Notes under the pieces: generated by a model
The model's database searches: none
What the model was told of the DNA's origin: nothing
The model's input: only the letters and a program-made list of their open reading frames with translations
In this document: piece by piece, positions 9,149-17,620 of the stretch
How positions within the stretch are numbered: position 1 is the stretch's first letter
Layout: every line of letters begins with the position of its first letter
Translations under genes and position numbers: made by a program
Assembly (NCBI GenBank): GCA_014359765.1
Contig: JACIYT010000008.1
Location: forward strand, 40,222-104,221
Length of the DNA: 64,000 bases
Direction of reading: 5' to 3'
Origin: Roseovarius sp.
Lineage (GTDB): Bacteria; Pseudomonadota; Alphaproteobacteria; Rhodobacterales; Rhodobacteraceae

Positions 9149-11263
9149 TCAGCGATCCGCAGCCCCCGAAGGGATGATGACGGCATCCGCGGCCACCGCC
9201 CCCTGACCGCGCGCCCCGACGATCAACGGGTTCACATCGATCGATTCGAGCGCCGCGCCGTGATGCGCCGCGAAGGCCGACAGCCGCGCCAGCGATTCGG
9301 CCAGGGCCTCGATGTCGCGCTCGGGCGTCCCGCGGAACGCATCGAGCAGCTTCCGGCCGCGGATCTCGTCGATCATGCGTCGCGCCTCTGCGGGTCCGAA
9401 GGGCGCCACGCGGAACGACACGTCGCCCAGCGCCTCGACCAGCACCCCGCCCAGGCCGAACATGACCACCGGACCAAAGGCCGGATCCTGCGTCACGCCG
9501 AGAATCGCCTCGAGCCCGGGGGCGGCCTGCTCGGCGACCACCAGCCCGTCGATCCGGGCGCCGGGCGCCTTTTCGGCGGCCAGATCCAGAATGCGCGCGC
9601 CGGCGGCGCGGACCTCCTCGGCCGAACGCAGGTTGAGCGCCACGCCGCCGATATCGGACTTGTGGAGGATATCGGGCGAGGCGATCTTGAGAACCACGGG
9701 ATAGCCCATGGTCTCGGCCGCCGCAGCCGCCTCGTCCGGGGTTCGGGCGAGGGTCTCGCGCACGATCGCGATGCCGGCCTCGGCGAGGAGGGCCTTGGCC
9801 TCGATCTCGTTCACCATTCCCCCGGGCAAGGGCGACAGCGCCGGCAGGTCCGGCACGGGATCGGCGGCTCCGGCGCGCGCGAAGGAGCGCGCGAAATAGC
9901 GCAGCGCGGCCATCGCGCGCACCGCGCGGGTCGGCTCCTCGAAGACGATGAAACCGGACCGCTCATAGGCGGCGCGCCCCTCCGGTTCGGTCAGCGAGCA
10001 GAACAGCATCGGCCGGCCCGGATATTTCGCCCGCGCACGTTCGAGCCCGGTCCGGATCCCCTCGTTGAGATCCGCCGAGAGGCCGACCGTGGACATGAAG
10101 ATGATGGCGGCATCGATATCCCCGTCACCGAACAACACATCCATGTTGGTTTCGAGCAGGTCGATCTGGTTCACCAGCTGCGCCGTCACATCCACCGGGT
10201 TGCGCACACCGGCAAAGGGCAGCACCTCCTTGAGCTTCTTCTGCGCCGCCTCCGGCAGCGCCGGCACATCGAGCCCGACCTTCTCGGCCTCGTCCGCCAT
10301 CAGCACGCCCACCCCGCCCGAGACCGTCACAAGACCGAGCCGGTCGCCCTGCATCAGCGATCCGCTTTCCGAACAGGCATAGGTCACGTCGAACATCTCA
10401 TCGACCGATTGCGCGCGATAGACCCCATACTGGCGAAAGGCCGCGTCATAGATGGCATCGGCACCCGCCAGCGACGCGGTATGCGACTGCGCGGCCTCGG
10501 CGCCGACCGCGCTGCGCCCGACCTTCATCATCACCACCGGCTTGGAGCGGGCGCGCGCGAGTTCCAGCGCCTCGACCAGCCGGTCGCGATCGGTCGCGCC
10601 CTCGAGATAGCCCATGATCACGCGGGTCGCGTCATCCTGCGCGCAATAGGCCACGGCATCGGCGAAATCCACGTCACAGGAATTGCCCGTCGTCGCCCAG
10701 AGATTGACCCCCAGCCCCCGCATCCGCACCAGCGTCATGCAGTAGGAGCCGAAGGCGCCGCTCTGGCTGACGATCGACACGCCGCCGGGGCGCGGCAGGT
10801 GGTCCTGCACCCCCGGCGTGAAGGTGGCGTAGAGATTGTGGCGCACATTGGCAATGCCGAGACAGTTCGGCCCGACCAGCCGCATTCCGGCCTCGCGCGC
10901 GATATCGACCATGCGCGCCTGAAGCGCCGCCCCCTCGGCATCGACCTCCGAGAAGCCGGAGCTGAAGATCACCGCGCCCCGCACCCCGCGCGCCGCGCAA
11001 TCCTCGATCGCCTTGACGGCCAGCGGCGCCGGCAGGGCGATCACCGCCAGGTCGGGAACCAGCGGCGCCTCGGAAATCGACGGATAGGCCGGCAGCCCCT
11101 GCACCTCGGCCGATTTCGGATTGATCGGCAGGATCGGCCCGGCAAAGCCGTGCCGCCGGAGGAAATCCACCGGCCTGCCGCCGATCCGCCTGGGATCGCC
11201 CGAGGCGCCGATCACGGCAACCGAACGCGGGGAGAAAATGGCATCCATTCCGTCGATACGCAT
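9149..11263 (-). CDS. Fused ADP-forming acyl-CoA synthetase (CoA-binding, ligase and ATP-grasp domains)
   Basis: A 704-residue protein of the ADP-forming acetyl/acyl-CoA synthetase superfamily. Domains in order: Rossmann CoA-binding (SVAVIGASGDPRRIGG near residue 15), succinyl-CoA-ligase-like domain carrying the phosphohistidine (QSHTASLAG, His261), and a C-terminal ATP-grasp domain with YPVVLKIASPDILHKSDIGG and ESIDVNPLIV. It would activate an acid to its CoA thioester with ATP, giving ADP and phosphate, or run in reverse. AAGGA lies 7 bases before the ATG. Neighbours are an acyl-CoA dehydrogenase upstream and IclR downstream. A second, split version of the same enzyme lies at 13.85-15.94 kb. 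The acyl substrate is not known. Confidence 0.93.
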   Translation of the reverse strand: MRIDGMDAIFSPRSVAVIGASGDPRRIGGRPVDFLRRHGFAGPILPINPKSAEVQGLPAYPSISEAPLVPDLAVIALPAPLAVKAIEDCAARGVRGAVIFSSGFSEVDAEGAALQARMVDIAREAGMRLVGPNCLGIANVRHNLYATFTPGVQDHLPRPGGVSIVSQSGAFGSYCMTLVRMRGLGVNLWATTGNSCDVDFADAVAYCAQDDATRVIMGYLEGATDRDRLVEALELARARSKPVVMMKVGRSAVGAEAAQSHTASLAGADAIYDAAFRQYGVYRAQSVDEMFDVTYACSESGSLMQGDRLGLVTVSGGVGVLMADEAEKVGLDVPALPEAAQKKLKEVLPFAGVRNPVDVTAQLVNQIDLLETNMDVLFGDGDIDAAIIFMSTVGLSADLNEGIRTGLERARAKYPGRPMLFCSLTEPEGRAAYERSGFIVFEEPTRAVRAMAALRYFARSFARAGAADPVPDLPALSPLPGGMVNEIEAKALLAEAGIAIVRETLARTPDEAAAAAETMGYPVVLKIASPDILHKSDIGGVALNLRSAEEVRAAGARILDLAAEKAPGARIDGLVVAEQAAPGLEAILGVTQDPAFGPVVMFGLGGVLVEALGDVSFRVAPFGPAEARRMIDEIRGRKLLDAFRGTPERDIEALAESLARLSAFAAHHGAALESIDVNPLIVGARGQGAVAADAVIIPSGAADR

Positions 11264-11286
11264 GAGACTTTCCTTGATGGTCTGGG

Positions 11287-12453
11287 TCAGTAGGACTTGG
11301 GCAGGCCGAGCGCCCTCTCGGCGATGAAGGAGAGGATGAGCTGCGGTGTCACCGGCGCGATGCGGAACAGGATGGCCTCGCGCACGAGGCGCTCGACATG
11401 GTATTCCTTGGCATATCCGAAGCCGCCAAAGGTCAGCTGCGCGGTCTGCGTCGCCTTCACCGCCGCTTCGCCGGCGAGGTATTTCGCGGCATTGGCCTCG
11501 TTGCCGCAGGGCTTGCCCGCGTCATAGAGCGCGCCGCCATGCATCGCCATCAGGTTCGCGGCCTCCAGCTCGGCCCAGCAGGCGGCCAGCGGATGCTGCA
11601 CGCCCTGATTCTGGCCGATCGGCCGGCCGAAGACGACCCGCTCGTTGGCATAATCGGCCGCCCGCCTGATCGCGTTGCGCCCGATGCCGACCGCTTCGGC
11701 GGCGATCAGCACCCGCTCGGGGTTCAGCCCGTGCAGGATCTGGCGAAAGCCCTGCCCCTCCTCTCCGATCAGATCCGCCGCCGGAATCGGCAGGCCGTCG
11801 ATGAACAGCTCGTTCGAATCCACGCATTTGCGGCCCATCTTCTCGATCTCGCGCACGGTGACGAAATTGCGGTCGAGATCGGTATAGAACAGGCTCAGCC
11901 CCTCGGTCGGCTTCGACACCTCCTCGAGCGGCGTGGTCCGCGCCAGCAGCAGGATCTTGTCCGCCACCTGGGCGGTCGAGATCCACACCTTCTGGCCATG
12001 CACGACATAGCGATCGCCCTGGCGCACGGCGCGGGTCTTGAGCCGGGTGGTGTCAAGCCCGGTGGTCGGCTCGGTCACGCCGAAACAGGCCCGCTCCTCG
12101 CCGGCCACCAGCGGCGGCAGGTATTTGCGCTTCTGTTCCTCGGTGCCAAAGCGCACGACCGGGTTCAGCCCGAAGATGTTCATGTGCACGGCCGAGGCCG
12201 CGCTGTTGCCGCCGCCCGATTCCGCGATGGCCTGCATCATGATCGCGGCATCGACGATGCCGAGACCGGCGCCGCCATATTCCTCGGGAATGGCAATGCC
12301 GAGCCAGCCGTCGCGGGCGAGCTTCTGGTGAAGCTCGACCGGAAAGCCGCCCTCGCGATCCTTGCGCAGCCAGAATTCGTCGTCGAACTCGGCACAGATC
12401 CGCAGGATCGCGTCGCGGATCCCCTGCTGTTCGGGCGTCATCTGATAGGTCAT
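11287..12453 (-). CDS. Acyl-CoA dehydrogenase with helix-G catalytic glutamate
   Basis: Flavoenzyme of 388 residues that would introduce an alpha-beta double bond into an acyl-CoA and pass electrons to ETF. All three ACAD parts are present: N-terminal helices, the middle beta domain (CFGVTEPTTGLDTTRLKT, KVWISTAQ) and the C-terminal helical domain (GRPIGQNQGVQHPLA, GGFGYAKEY). The usual catalytic Glu of the YEGT motif is missing (RIAPVTPQLIL stands there). Instead Glu246 in LNPERVLIAAEA occupies the position used by isovaleryl-CoA and long-chain dehydrogenases, suggesting a branched or bulky substrate. GGAG lies 9 bases before the ATG. It belongs to the minus-strand run with the CoA-transferase and acyl-CoA synthetase. 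Confidence 0.94.
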   Translation of the reverse strand: MTYQMTPEQQGIRDAILRICAEFDDEFWLRKDREGGFPVELHQKLARDGWLGIAIPEEYGGAGLGIVDAAIMMQAIAESGGGNSAASAVHMNIFGLNPVVRFGTEEQKRKYLPPLVAGEERACFGVTEPTTGLDTTRLKTRAVRQGDRYVVHGQKVWISTAQVADKILLLARTTPLEEVSKPTEGLSLFYTDLDRNFVTVREIEKMGRKCVDSNELFIDGLPIPAADLIGEEGQGFRQILHGLNPERVLIAAEAVGIGRNAIRRAADYANERVVFGRPIGQNQGVQHPLAACWAELEAANLMAMHGGALYDAGKPCGNEANAAKYLAGEAAVKATQTAQLTFGGFGYAKEYHVERLVREAILFRIAPVTPQLILSFIAERALGLPKSY

Positions 12454-12483
12454 GGTCTTCTTCTCCTGTCTCGCGGCGCGCGC

Positions 12484-13698
12484 TCAGCGGCCGGGTTCGC
12501 CCAAAATGCCCTTGTCGATCAGGGCGTCGATTTGCCCGGCATCGAATCCGAGCTCATCGAGAACGGCGCGGCTGTCCGCCCCCAGATCCCGGCGCCCGAG
12601 CCAGCGCAGGCGGCCGGGCGTCCGGTCGAGCCGGGGCACCGGGCCGACAACCTTCGTGTCGTCCCCCTCGACGCCCACGATATCGCCCCGCGCCGCGATC
12701 TGGGGATCGGCCAGGATGTCATCGACATCATAGATCAGCGCCGCCACGGCATCATGCTTGCGGAAGATGTCGATCGCCTCCTGCGCGTCGTGCCGGGCGA
12801 CGAAGGCGCCGAGGCGTTCCACGATCTCGTCCATATGCTCGGCAAAGCCCTCGAGCGTCCGGAATTGCGGCTGTTCGGCCCAGTCCTTGCCGCCCGCCGC
12901 CGCCAGCAGGCGCCGCCCGGTCTCGGCGCTTCCTGCGGTGATCGTCACCCATTTTCCGTCCCGGGCGCGGAAAACGCCGGCCGGCGCGTAGGAATTCGGC
13001 GCCTGGAGCCCGTTGCGATCGACCCGCAACCCGGCACCGGTGCGCGTCGGCACATGATAGTCGATCAGGCGCAACAGCGGCTCGAAGATCGCCAGATCGA
13101 CGACCTGGCCGCGCGCGGTGCCGCTCTGCACCGCGTGCAGCGCGATCATCGCCCCGTAGGCCGCCATCAGGCCGGTGGTGGAATCGGCGGCCGGAAAACC
13201 GGGATGCATCGGCGCGTTGTCAGGAAAGCCGGTGATATGGGCGAGCCCGCTCATCGCCTCGCCCGCCCGGCCAAAGCCCGGCCAGGACGCCCGCGGCCCC
13301 GTCTGGCCATAGCCCGAGATCCGCACGATCACCAGATCGGGGTTCCAGCCATGCAGGACCTCCGGCCCCAGCCCGGCCCGCTCCAGCACGCCGGGGCGGA
13401 AATTCTCGATCAGCACATGCGCACCGGTCACCAGGCGGCGCAGCACCTCGCGCCCCTCCTCCGATTTCCAGTCCAGCGCGACGAGCCGCTTGTTGCGGGC
13501 CAGCGTCTTCCACCAGACGCCCACCCCGTCGCGGGCGCGCGCGCTCAGGACCCGCAGCATGTCACCCTCGCCGGGGCGCTCGATCTTGACCACATCGGCG
13601 CCGAAATCGGAGAGCAGCGCGCCGCACATCGGCGCGGCGATCACATGCCCCATTTCAATGACCTTCAGATCGCCAAGCGGTCCGTCTTTCGTGCTCAC
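12484..13698 (-). CDS. Family III (CaiB/BaiF) CoA-transferase
   Basis: Moves CoA between carboxylic acids through an aspartyl anhydride; 404 residues from the chosen start. Typical features are LKVIEMGHVIAAPMCGALLS near the N-terminus, ADVVKIERPGEGD, and the catalytic Asp172 in FPAADSTTG. The GTG at 13698 was preferred because GGAGG sits exactly 7 bases before it; the ATG at 13716 would place that ribosome site inside the coding sequence. First gene of the minus-strand run, divergent from the acyl-CoA synthetase alpha gene, so both probably share the regulatory region at 13.7-13.85 kb. The acid activated is unknown. Confidence 0.92.
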   Translation of the reverse strand: MSTKDGPLGDLKVIEMGHVIAAPMCGALLSDFGADVVKIERPGEGDMLRVLSARARDGVGVWWKTLARNKRLVALDWKSEEGREVLRRLVTGAHVLIENFRPGVLERAGLGPEVLHGWNPDLVIVRISGYGQTGPRASWPGFGRAGEAMSGLAHITGFPDNAPMHPGFPAADSTTGLMAAYGAMIALHAVQSGTARGQVVDLAIFEPLLRLIDYHVPTRTGAGLRVDRNGLQAPNSYAPAGVFRARDGKWVTITAGSAETGRRLLAAAGGKDWAEQPQFRTLEGFAEHMDEIVERLGAFVARHDAQEAIDIFRKHDAVAALIYDVDDILADPQIAARGDIVGVEGDDTKVVGPVPRLDRTPGRLRWLGRRDLGADSRAVLDELGFDAGQIDALIDKGILGEPGR

Positions 13699-13783
13699 GC
13701 AGTTGCCTCCATCCATCAATTTCCAGTCGTCAAGCCCGAATTTTCCGGGCTGGCGCGGTCATCTTGCGCAAAAGAGAAATCCA

Positions 13784-13812
13784 TTGCGAGAACAATCTAA
13801 CATTCGTTAGAT
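13784..13812 (+). promoter_or_regulatory. Promoter with overlapping 18-bp inverted repeat (possible TetR-type operator)
   Basis: In the 155-base divergent gap, TTGCGA (13784-13789) and TTAGAT (13807-13812) stand 17 bases apart, a plausible vegetative promoter for the plus-strand operon starting at 13854. A perfect inverted repeat, ATCTAAC-ATTC-GTTAGAT (13795-13812), covers the spacer end and the whole -10 box, the classic layout for a repressor site. Size and symmetry fit a TetR-family operator. No TetR gene is in the window. A second small repeat (AGCCCG with CGGGCT, 13733-13751) lies closer to the CoA-transferase gene. Confidence 0.55.
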
Positions 13813-13853
13813 CGCCGCGATCAGCGCCGAATTCAGACTTGACGGAGGAAAAC

Positions 13854-15269
13854 GTGACAGGAAACGAGACGAATCAACAGGCGGGCCGCCGGCCCCCGGT
13901 CGCCGAGGCGCTCGATGCGTTGTTCGATCCCGAAACGATTGCCGTGGTCGGGGCGTCCCGCACCAGGGGCAAGCTCGGCCAGCAGGTTCTCGCCCTGCTC
14001 AGGAGCAACGGCTATGCGGGGCGGATCATTCCCGTGAACCCTTCGGGCGGAGAGATCGAAGGCCTCCCCGCCGCGCGCAGCCTCGAGGAGATCGACTGCC
14101 CGATCGACGTGGTCATTCTGGCGACACCGGTCAACATCGCCCTCGACGCGCTGGAGACCTGCGCCCGGCTCGACGTGAAGGCGGTGGTCGGCGTGACCTC
14201 CGGCTTCTCGGAGGCGGGCGGTGACGGCCATGCCAACGAGGCGCGGCTGCGGCGGATCCTGCGCGATGCGCCGTTCCGGCTGATCGGGCCGAATTGCGAG
14301 GGCGTGGTGCGCCCCGCGGCCAATCTGCAACTGACCTTCAGCCCGATGTTCAACGGCCTGCGGCCCGGCCCGGTGGCGATGATCTCGCAGTCCGGCGCGC
14401 TGGCGGGCCTGATGGCGCTGCGGCTGGGGGAACGGGGCGTGGGCATCAACGCCATCGTCTCCAGCGGCAACGAGAGCGACCTGACCGCGGCGGACCTGCT
14501 CGAACATCTCGGCAACGATCCGCAGACCGCCGTCGTGCTGTGCTATGTCGAGGAGTTGCGCGACGGGCGCCGCTTTGCCGAAGCGGCACGGCGCCTCGTG
14601 CAGGCGGGCAAGCATGTCGTCGCGGTCAAGGGCGGGCGCAGTCGCGCCGGCTCGCGCGCGGTGCAGTCGCATACCGGCGCAATGGCCGGCGATGACCGCG
14701 TCATCAGCGCGATCTTCCGCGAAACCGGAGTGATCCGGGCGCAGGAATCGGTCGCCGCCGTCGATGCCGTGACCGCGCTGGCCGCCGGTCGGCGCCCCGC
14801 GGGCAACCGGGTCGGCATCATTTCGGTCACGGGCGGACTCGGCGTCGAGATGACCGATCTCGCCGAGAGCGCGGGCTTCGAGGTTCCGGTGCTGGCCGAA
14901 ACGACGCAGCAAGCGCTGTCGCAATATGTGCCGTTTTACGGATCGGTGACGAATCCGGTCGATCTGACCGGCGTGGTGCTGGCGAATCCGACCTATGTGG
15001 GGCGCTGTCTTGCGGCGGTCGCCGCCGATCCGGGGGTGGATATCGCCATCGCAATCATCACATTCGTGCCGGATCAGCAGTTCATCGAGGCCCTGGCCGA
15101 GGCCTACGAAGGCACCGACAAGCCGGTGCTGATCGTCTGGACGGGGGCCGCGCGCAGCAGCGCCTCGGGCGATTCGCTGCGCGACCGGGCCGTGCCCGTC
15201 TATGATTCGCCGGCGCGCGCCGCATCGGGCCTCACGGCCCTCCTGCCCATGAAAGGAGAAGTGCGATGA
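13854..15269 (+). CDS. ADP-forming acyl-CoA synthetase, alpha-type subunit
   Basis: CoA-binding and ligase half of a split ADP-forming acyl-CoA synthetase, 471 residues. It has the Rossmann CoA-binding segment (IAVVGASRTRGKLGQQVL), two ligase domains (AMISQSGALAGLMAL, ISVTGGLGVEMTDLA) and the phosphohistidine in VQSHTGAMAG (His273). The start is GTG at 13854, with GGAGG 5 bases upstream; an earlier in-frame ATG would overlap the promoter and operator. The beta subunit follows with a 4-base ATGA overlap. First gene of the plus-strand catabolic operon. Its pairing duplicates the chemistry of the fused enzyme at 9.1-11.3 kb. Confidence 0.92.
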   Translation: MTGNETNQQAGRRPPVAEALDALFDPETIAVVGASRTRGKLGQQVLALLRSNGYAGRIIPVNPSGGEIEGLPAARSLEEIDCPIDVVILATPVNIALDALETCARLDVKAVVGVTSGFSEAGGDGHANEARLRRILRDAPFRLIGPNCEGVVRPAANLQLTFSPMFNGLRPGPVAMISQSGALAGLMALRLGERGVGINAIVSSGNESDLTAADLLEHLGNDPQTAVVLCYVEELRDGRRFAEAARRLVQAGKHVVAVKGGRSRAGSRAVQSHTGAMAGDDRVISAIFRETGVIRAQESVAAVDAVTALAAGRRPAGNRVGIISVTGGLGVEMTDLAESAGFEVPVLAETTQQALSQYVPFYGSVTNPVDLTGVVLANPTYVGRCLAAVAADPGVDIAIAIITFVPDQQFIEALAEAYEGTDKPVLIVWTGAARSSASGDSLRDRAVPVYDSPARAASGLTALLPMKGEVR

Positions 15270-15937
15270 CCCCCCGCGAGACCCTCGAAGCCTGGCAGCG
15301 CGCCGGGCGCCGCGTGGTTCACGAGGCGGATGCGAAGGCGCTGCTGGCGCGGATCGGCGTGCCGGTGCCCGAACGCGACCCCGCCGGCGGGCGCTGTGTC
15401 GCCAAGCTGTGCCATGACGGCTATCCGCACAAGTCCGACCACGGTCTCGTGCGGCTCGGCCTCACCCCGGAGGAGGCCGTGGCGGCGGTCGCCGAAATGG
15501 CGGCGCGGATCCCCGGCGGCACCCCGCTGATCGAGGCGATGGAACAGGGCGCCGTGGCCGAGTGGATCGTCGGCTGCAAGCGCGACGACACCTTCGGCCC
15601 GATCGTCCTCGCCGGCCCCGGCGGGATTCTCGTGGAACTGATCGACGCGGCGGAGATCCGCCTCGCCCCGGTCACGCAGGAGGGTGCCGCGGCGATGCTG
15701 GGCACGGGTCCCGGTGCACGGCTGCTCGAGGGGCTGCGCGGCGCCCCGGCGGCCGACCGCGCAGCCCTCGCCCGGCTGATTTCGCGCGTATCTGTTTTCT
15801 TCGCCGAGAACGCCGATCTGGTCTCGGAAATCGAGATAAATCCTGTGATGGTTCGCGCCGACGGCAAGGGGCTGGTCGCTGCCGATGCGCTGATCGTCCT
15901 GGCGCCCGCGGTGGGAAACAAGGAGCACGACGCATGA
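15266..15937 (+). CDS. ADP-forming acyl-CoA synthetase, beta-type ATP-grasp subunit
   Basis: ATP-grasp half of the split synthetase, 223 residues. It shows the nucleotide-binding lysine segment VAKLCHDGYPHKSDHG, glycine-rich GPIVLAGPGGILVELI, and the metal-binding EIEINPVMV near the C-terminus. It should phosphorylate the histidine of the alpha subunit encoded just upstream. The ATG overlaps the alpha stop (ATGA), so the two are translationally coupled, and its own stop overlaps the MaoC start in the same way. Usual length for stand-alone ATP-grasp_5 subunits. Confidence 0.92.
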   Translation: MTPRETLEAWQRAGRRVVHEADAKALLARIGVPVPERDPAGGRCVAKLCHDGYPHKSDHGLVRLGLTPEEAVAAVAEMAARIPGGTPLIEAMEQGAVAEWIVGCKRDDTFGPIVLAGPGGILVELIDAAEIRLAPVTQEGAAAMLGTGPGARLLEGLRGAPAADRAALARLISRVSVFFAENADLVSEIEINPVMVRADGKGLVAADALIVLAPAVGNKEHDA

Positions 15938-16434
15938 TACGCAAGCCATTCGGCGCATTGTCCATCGGCGAGACCGGCGTCTCGATCGGCCGCACCATGA
16001 CCGAAACCGACGTGGTCAATTTCTGCATGTTGACCGGGAACTGGCTCGAGCTGCATTCCAATGTCGAGCACGCCCGCAGCTCGCTCTATGGCCAGCGCCT
16101 CGTGCAGGGCAGCCTCGTGTTCTCGATCGTCAACGCGATGATCCCCTTCGAGAGCTCGGTTCTCGCCGCCTTCTACGGCTGCGACAAGCTGCGCTTTCTG
16201 CGGCCCACATTCATCGGCGACACGCTCTGGGCGCGCGCCGAGATCGTGGACCTCAAGGACCACGACGACAGGCACGGCGTGGTCACCAACAAGCTGGAGG
16301 GCATCAACCAGCGCGACGAAACGGTGATGCGCTGCCTGTTCAGCCTGCTGATCCGCAAGACCCCGCTCGACCATCCCGGCGAGCCGCCCGCGATCAAGGC
16401 CGCCCGCGCCGCAACCAGGGGAGAAACGGCATGA
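15934..16434 (+). CDS. MaoC-like enoyl-CoA hydratase
   Basis: Single hot-dog fold protein of 166 residues, likely hydrating a trans-2-enoyl-CoA made by the neighbouring dehydrogenase. The hydratase-2 motif region reads MLTGNWLELHSNVEHAR: the histidine (His41) is present, but the motif's aspartate (G-D-x-N-P-x-H in the family) is replaced by Asn36. Activity may therefore be altered, or a partner may supply residues. A purine-rich AAGGAG lies 8 bases before the ATG. Overlaps both neighbours by four bases. In steroid side-chain loci a MaoC protein pairs with a DUF35 protein; one lies three genes downstream here. Confidence 0.87.
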   Translation: MIRKPFGALSIGETGVSIGRTMTETDVVNFCMLTGNWLELHSNVEHARSSLYGQRLVQGSLVFSIVNAMIPFESSVLAAFYGCDKLRFLRPTFIGDTLWARAEIVDLKDHDDRHGVVTNKLEGINQRDETVMRCLFSLLIRKTPLDHPGEPPAIKAARAATRGETA

Positions 16435-17573
16435 ACTTCCTGACACCCGAACAGGAGATGTGGCGCGCCACCGTCGGACGGTTCGTCGATGAGGAAATCG
16501 GCCGCGATTATATCCGCAAATGCGACCGCGAGCGCGCCTATCCCTACGAGGCCTATGAAAAGGTGGCCCGGCAGGGCTGGCTCGGCATCCTGTTTTCGGA
16601 GGAGAGCGGCGGGCTGGGCGGCGACATCGTCGATTACGCGCTGATGTGCGAGGGGCTGGCGAAATACGGCTTCGACTTCGCGACCGGCCTGATGGTGGCG
16701 ACCTTCACCGCGATGAATATCGAGAAATTCGGCACGCCCGAGCAGAAGGAACGCTATATCCAGCCGTTCCTCGATGGCGACATCCGCTTTTCGATCTCGA
16801 TTTCCGAGCCGGGCGCCGGATCGGATGCCGCCTCGACCAGGACACGCGCCCGACGCGAGGGCAACGGCTGGGTGGTCAAGGGGCAGAAGCTCTGGTGCTC
16901 GGGGGCGGCGGCGGACAATGCGATCCTCGCCATGCTGACCCGGACCGACCCCGACGCGCCCAAGCACAAGGGCCTGTCGGTGTTCCTGATCCCCAACGAT
17001 ACCGAGGGGCTCGATATCCGCAAGTTGCCGACGATGGCGCGGCGCGCGACCGGCACCACCGAGATCTTCGTGGACGACGTGAAACTGCCCGCCGACGCCC
17101 TTCTGGGCCAGGAGAACGAGGGCTGGAAGATCATCACCGACCACCTCGAGCTGGAGCGGGTGGCGGTCGCCGCGGCCTATGTCGGCAATGCCCAGACCGC
17201 GGTGGACGACGCCCTGCGCTATGCCCATGAGCGGATTCAGTTCGACCGGCCGATCTTTGACTTCCAGGTGATCCGCCACATGCTTGCCGACATGCAGACC
17301 CAGGTGGACGCCGCGCGGCTGCTGGTCTATCGCGCCGCAAACATGGCCGCCGCAAGGCAGCCCTGCATGCGCGAGGTCTCGATGGCAAAGCTCTTTGCCT
17401 CCGAGACCCTGCAAACCGTCACGCGCAACGGGATGCAGATCCTCGGCGGTCATTCCATGCTGCCCGAGGCGGACATGGAACGCTATTTCCGCGAGGGCAT
17501 GCAGAGCACGATCGGCGGCGGCACCTCGCAGATCCAGCGCACACTCATCGCCAAGACCATGCGCCCGGGCTGA
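16431..17573 (+). CDS. Acyl-CoA dehydrogenase (second of four)
   Basis: Flavoprotein of 380 residues with complete ACAD domains: SISISEPGAGSDAASTRTRA and KLWCSGAA in the beta domain, FDRPIFDFQVIRHMLADMQT and GGHSMLPEADMERYFRE in the C-terminal domain. At the usual YEGT position the sequence is STIGGGTSQIQR, so the standard catalytic Glu is Gly; Glu242 in LELERVAVAAAY sits at the helix-G position instead. This is typical of enzymes for branched or bulky acyl-CoAs. The ATG overlaps the MaoC stop and is preceded by GGGGAG. A 47-base gap with AAGGAG leads into the thiolase-like gene. Confidence 0.94.
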   Translation: MNFLTPEQEMWRATVGRFVDEEIGRDYIRKCDRERAYPYEAYEKVARQGWLGILFSEESGGLGGDIVDYALMCEGLAKYGFDFATGLMVATFTAMNIEKFGTPEQKERYIQPFLDGDIRFSISISEPGAGSDAASTRTRARREGNGWVVKGQKLWCSGAAADNAILAMLTRTDPDAPKHKGLSVFLIPNDTEGLDIRKLPTMARRATGTTEIFVDDVKLPADALLGQENEGWKIITDHLELERVAVAAAYVGNAQTAVDDALRYAHERIQFDRPIFDFQVIRHMLADMQTQVDAARLLVYRAANMAAARQPCMREVSMAKLFASETLQTVTRNGMQILGGHSMLPEADMERYFREGMQSTIGGGTSQIQRTLIAKTMRPG

Positions 17574-17620
17574 GGCCGGGGCCGGATCGGCCGCGATCGG
17601 AGAACAAGGAGAAAGAGCAC

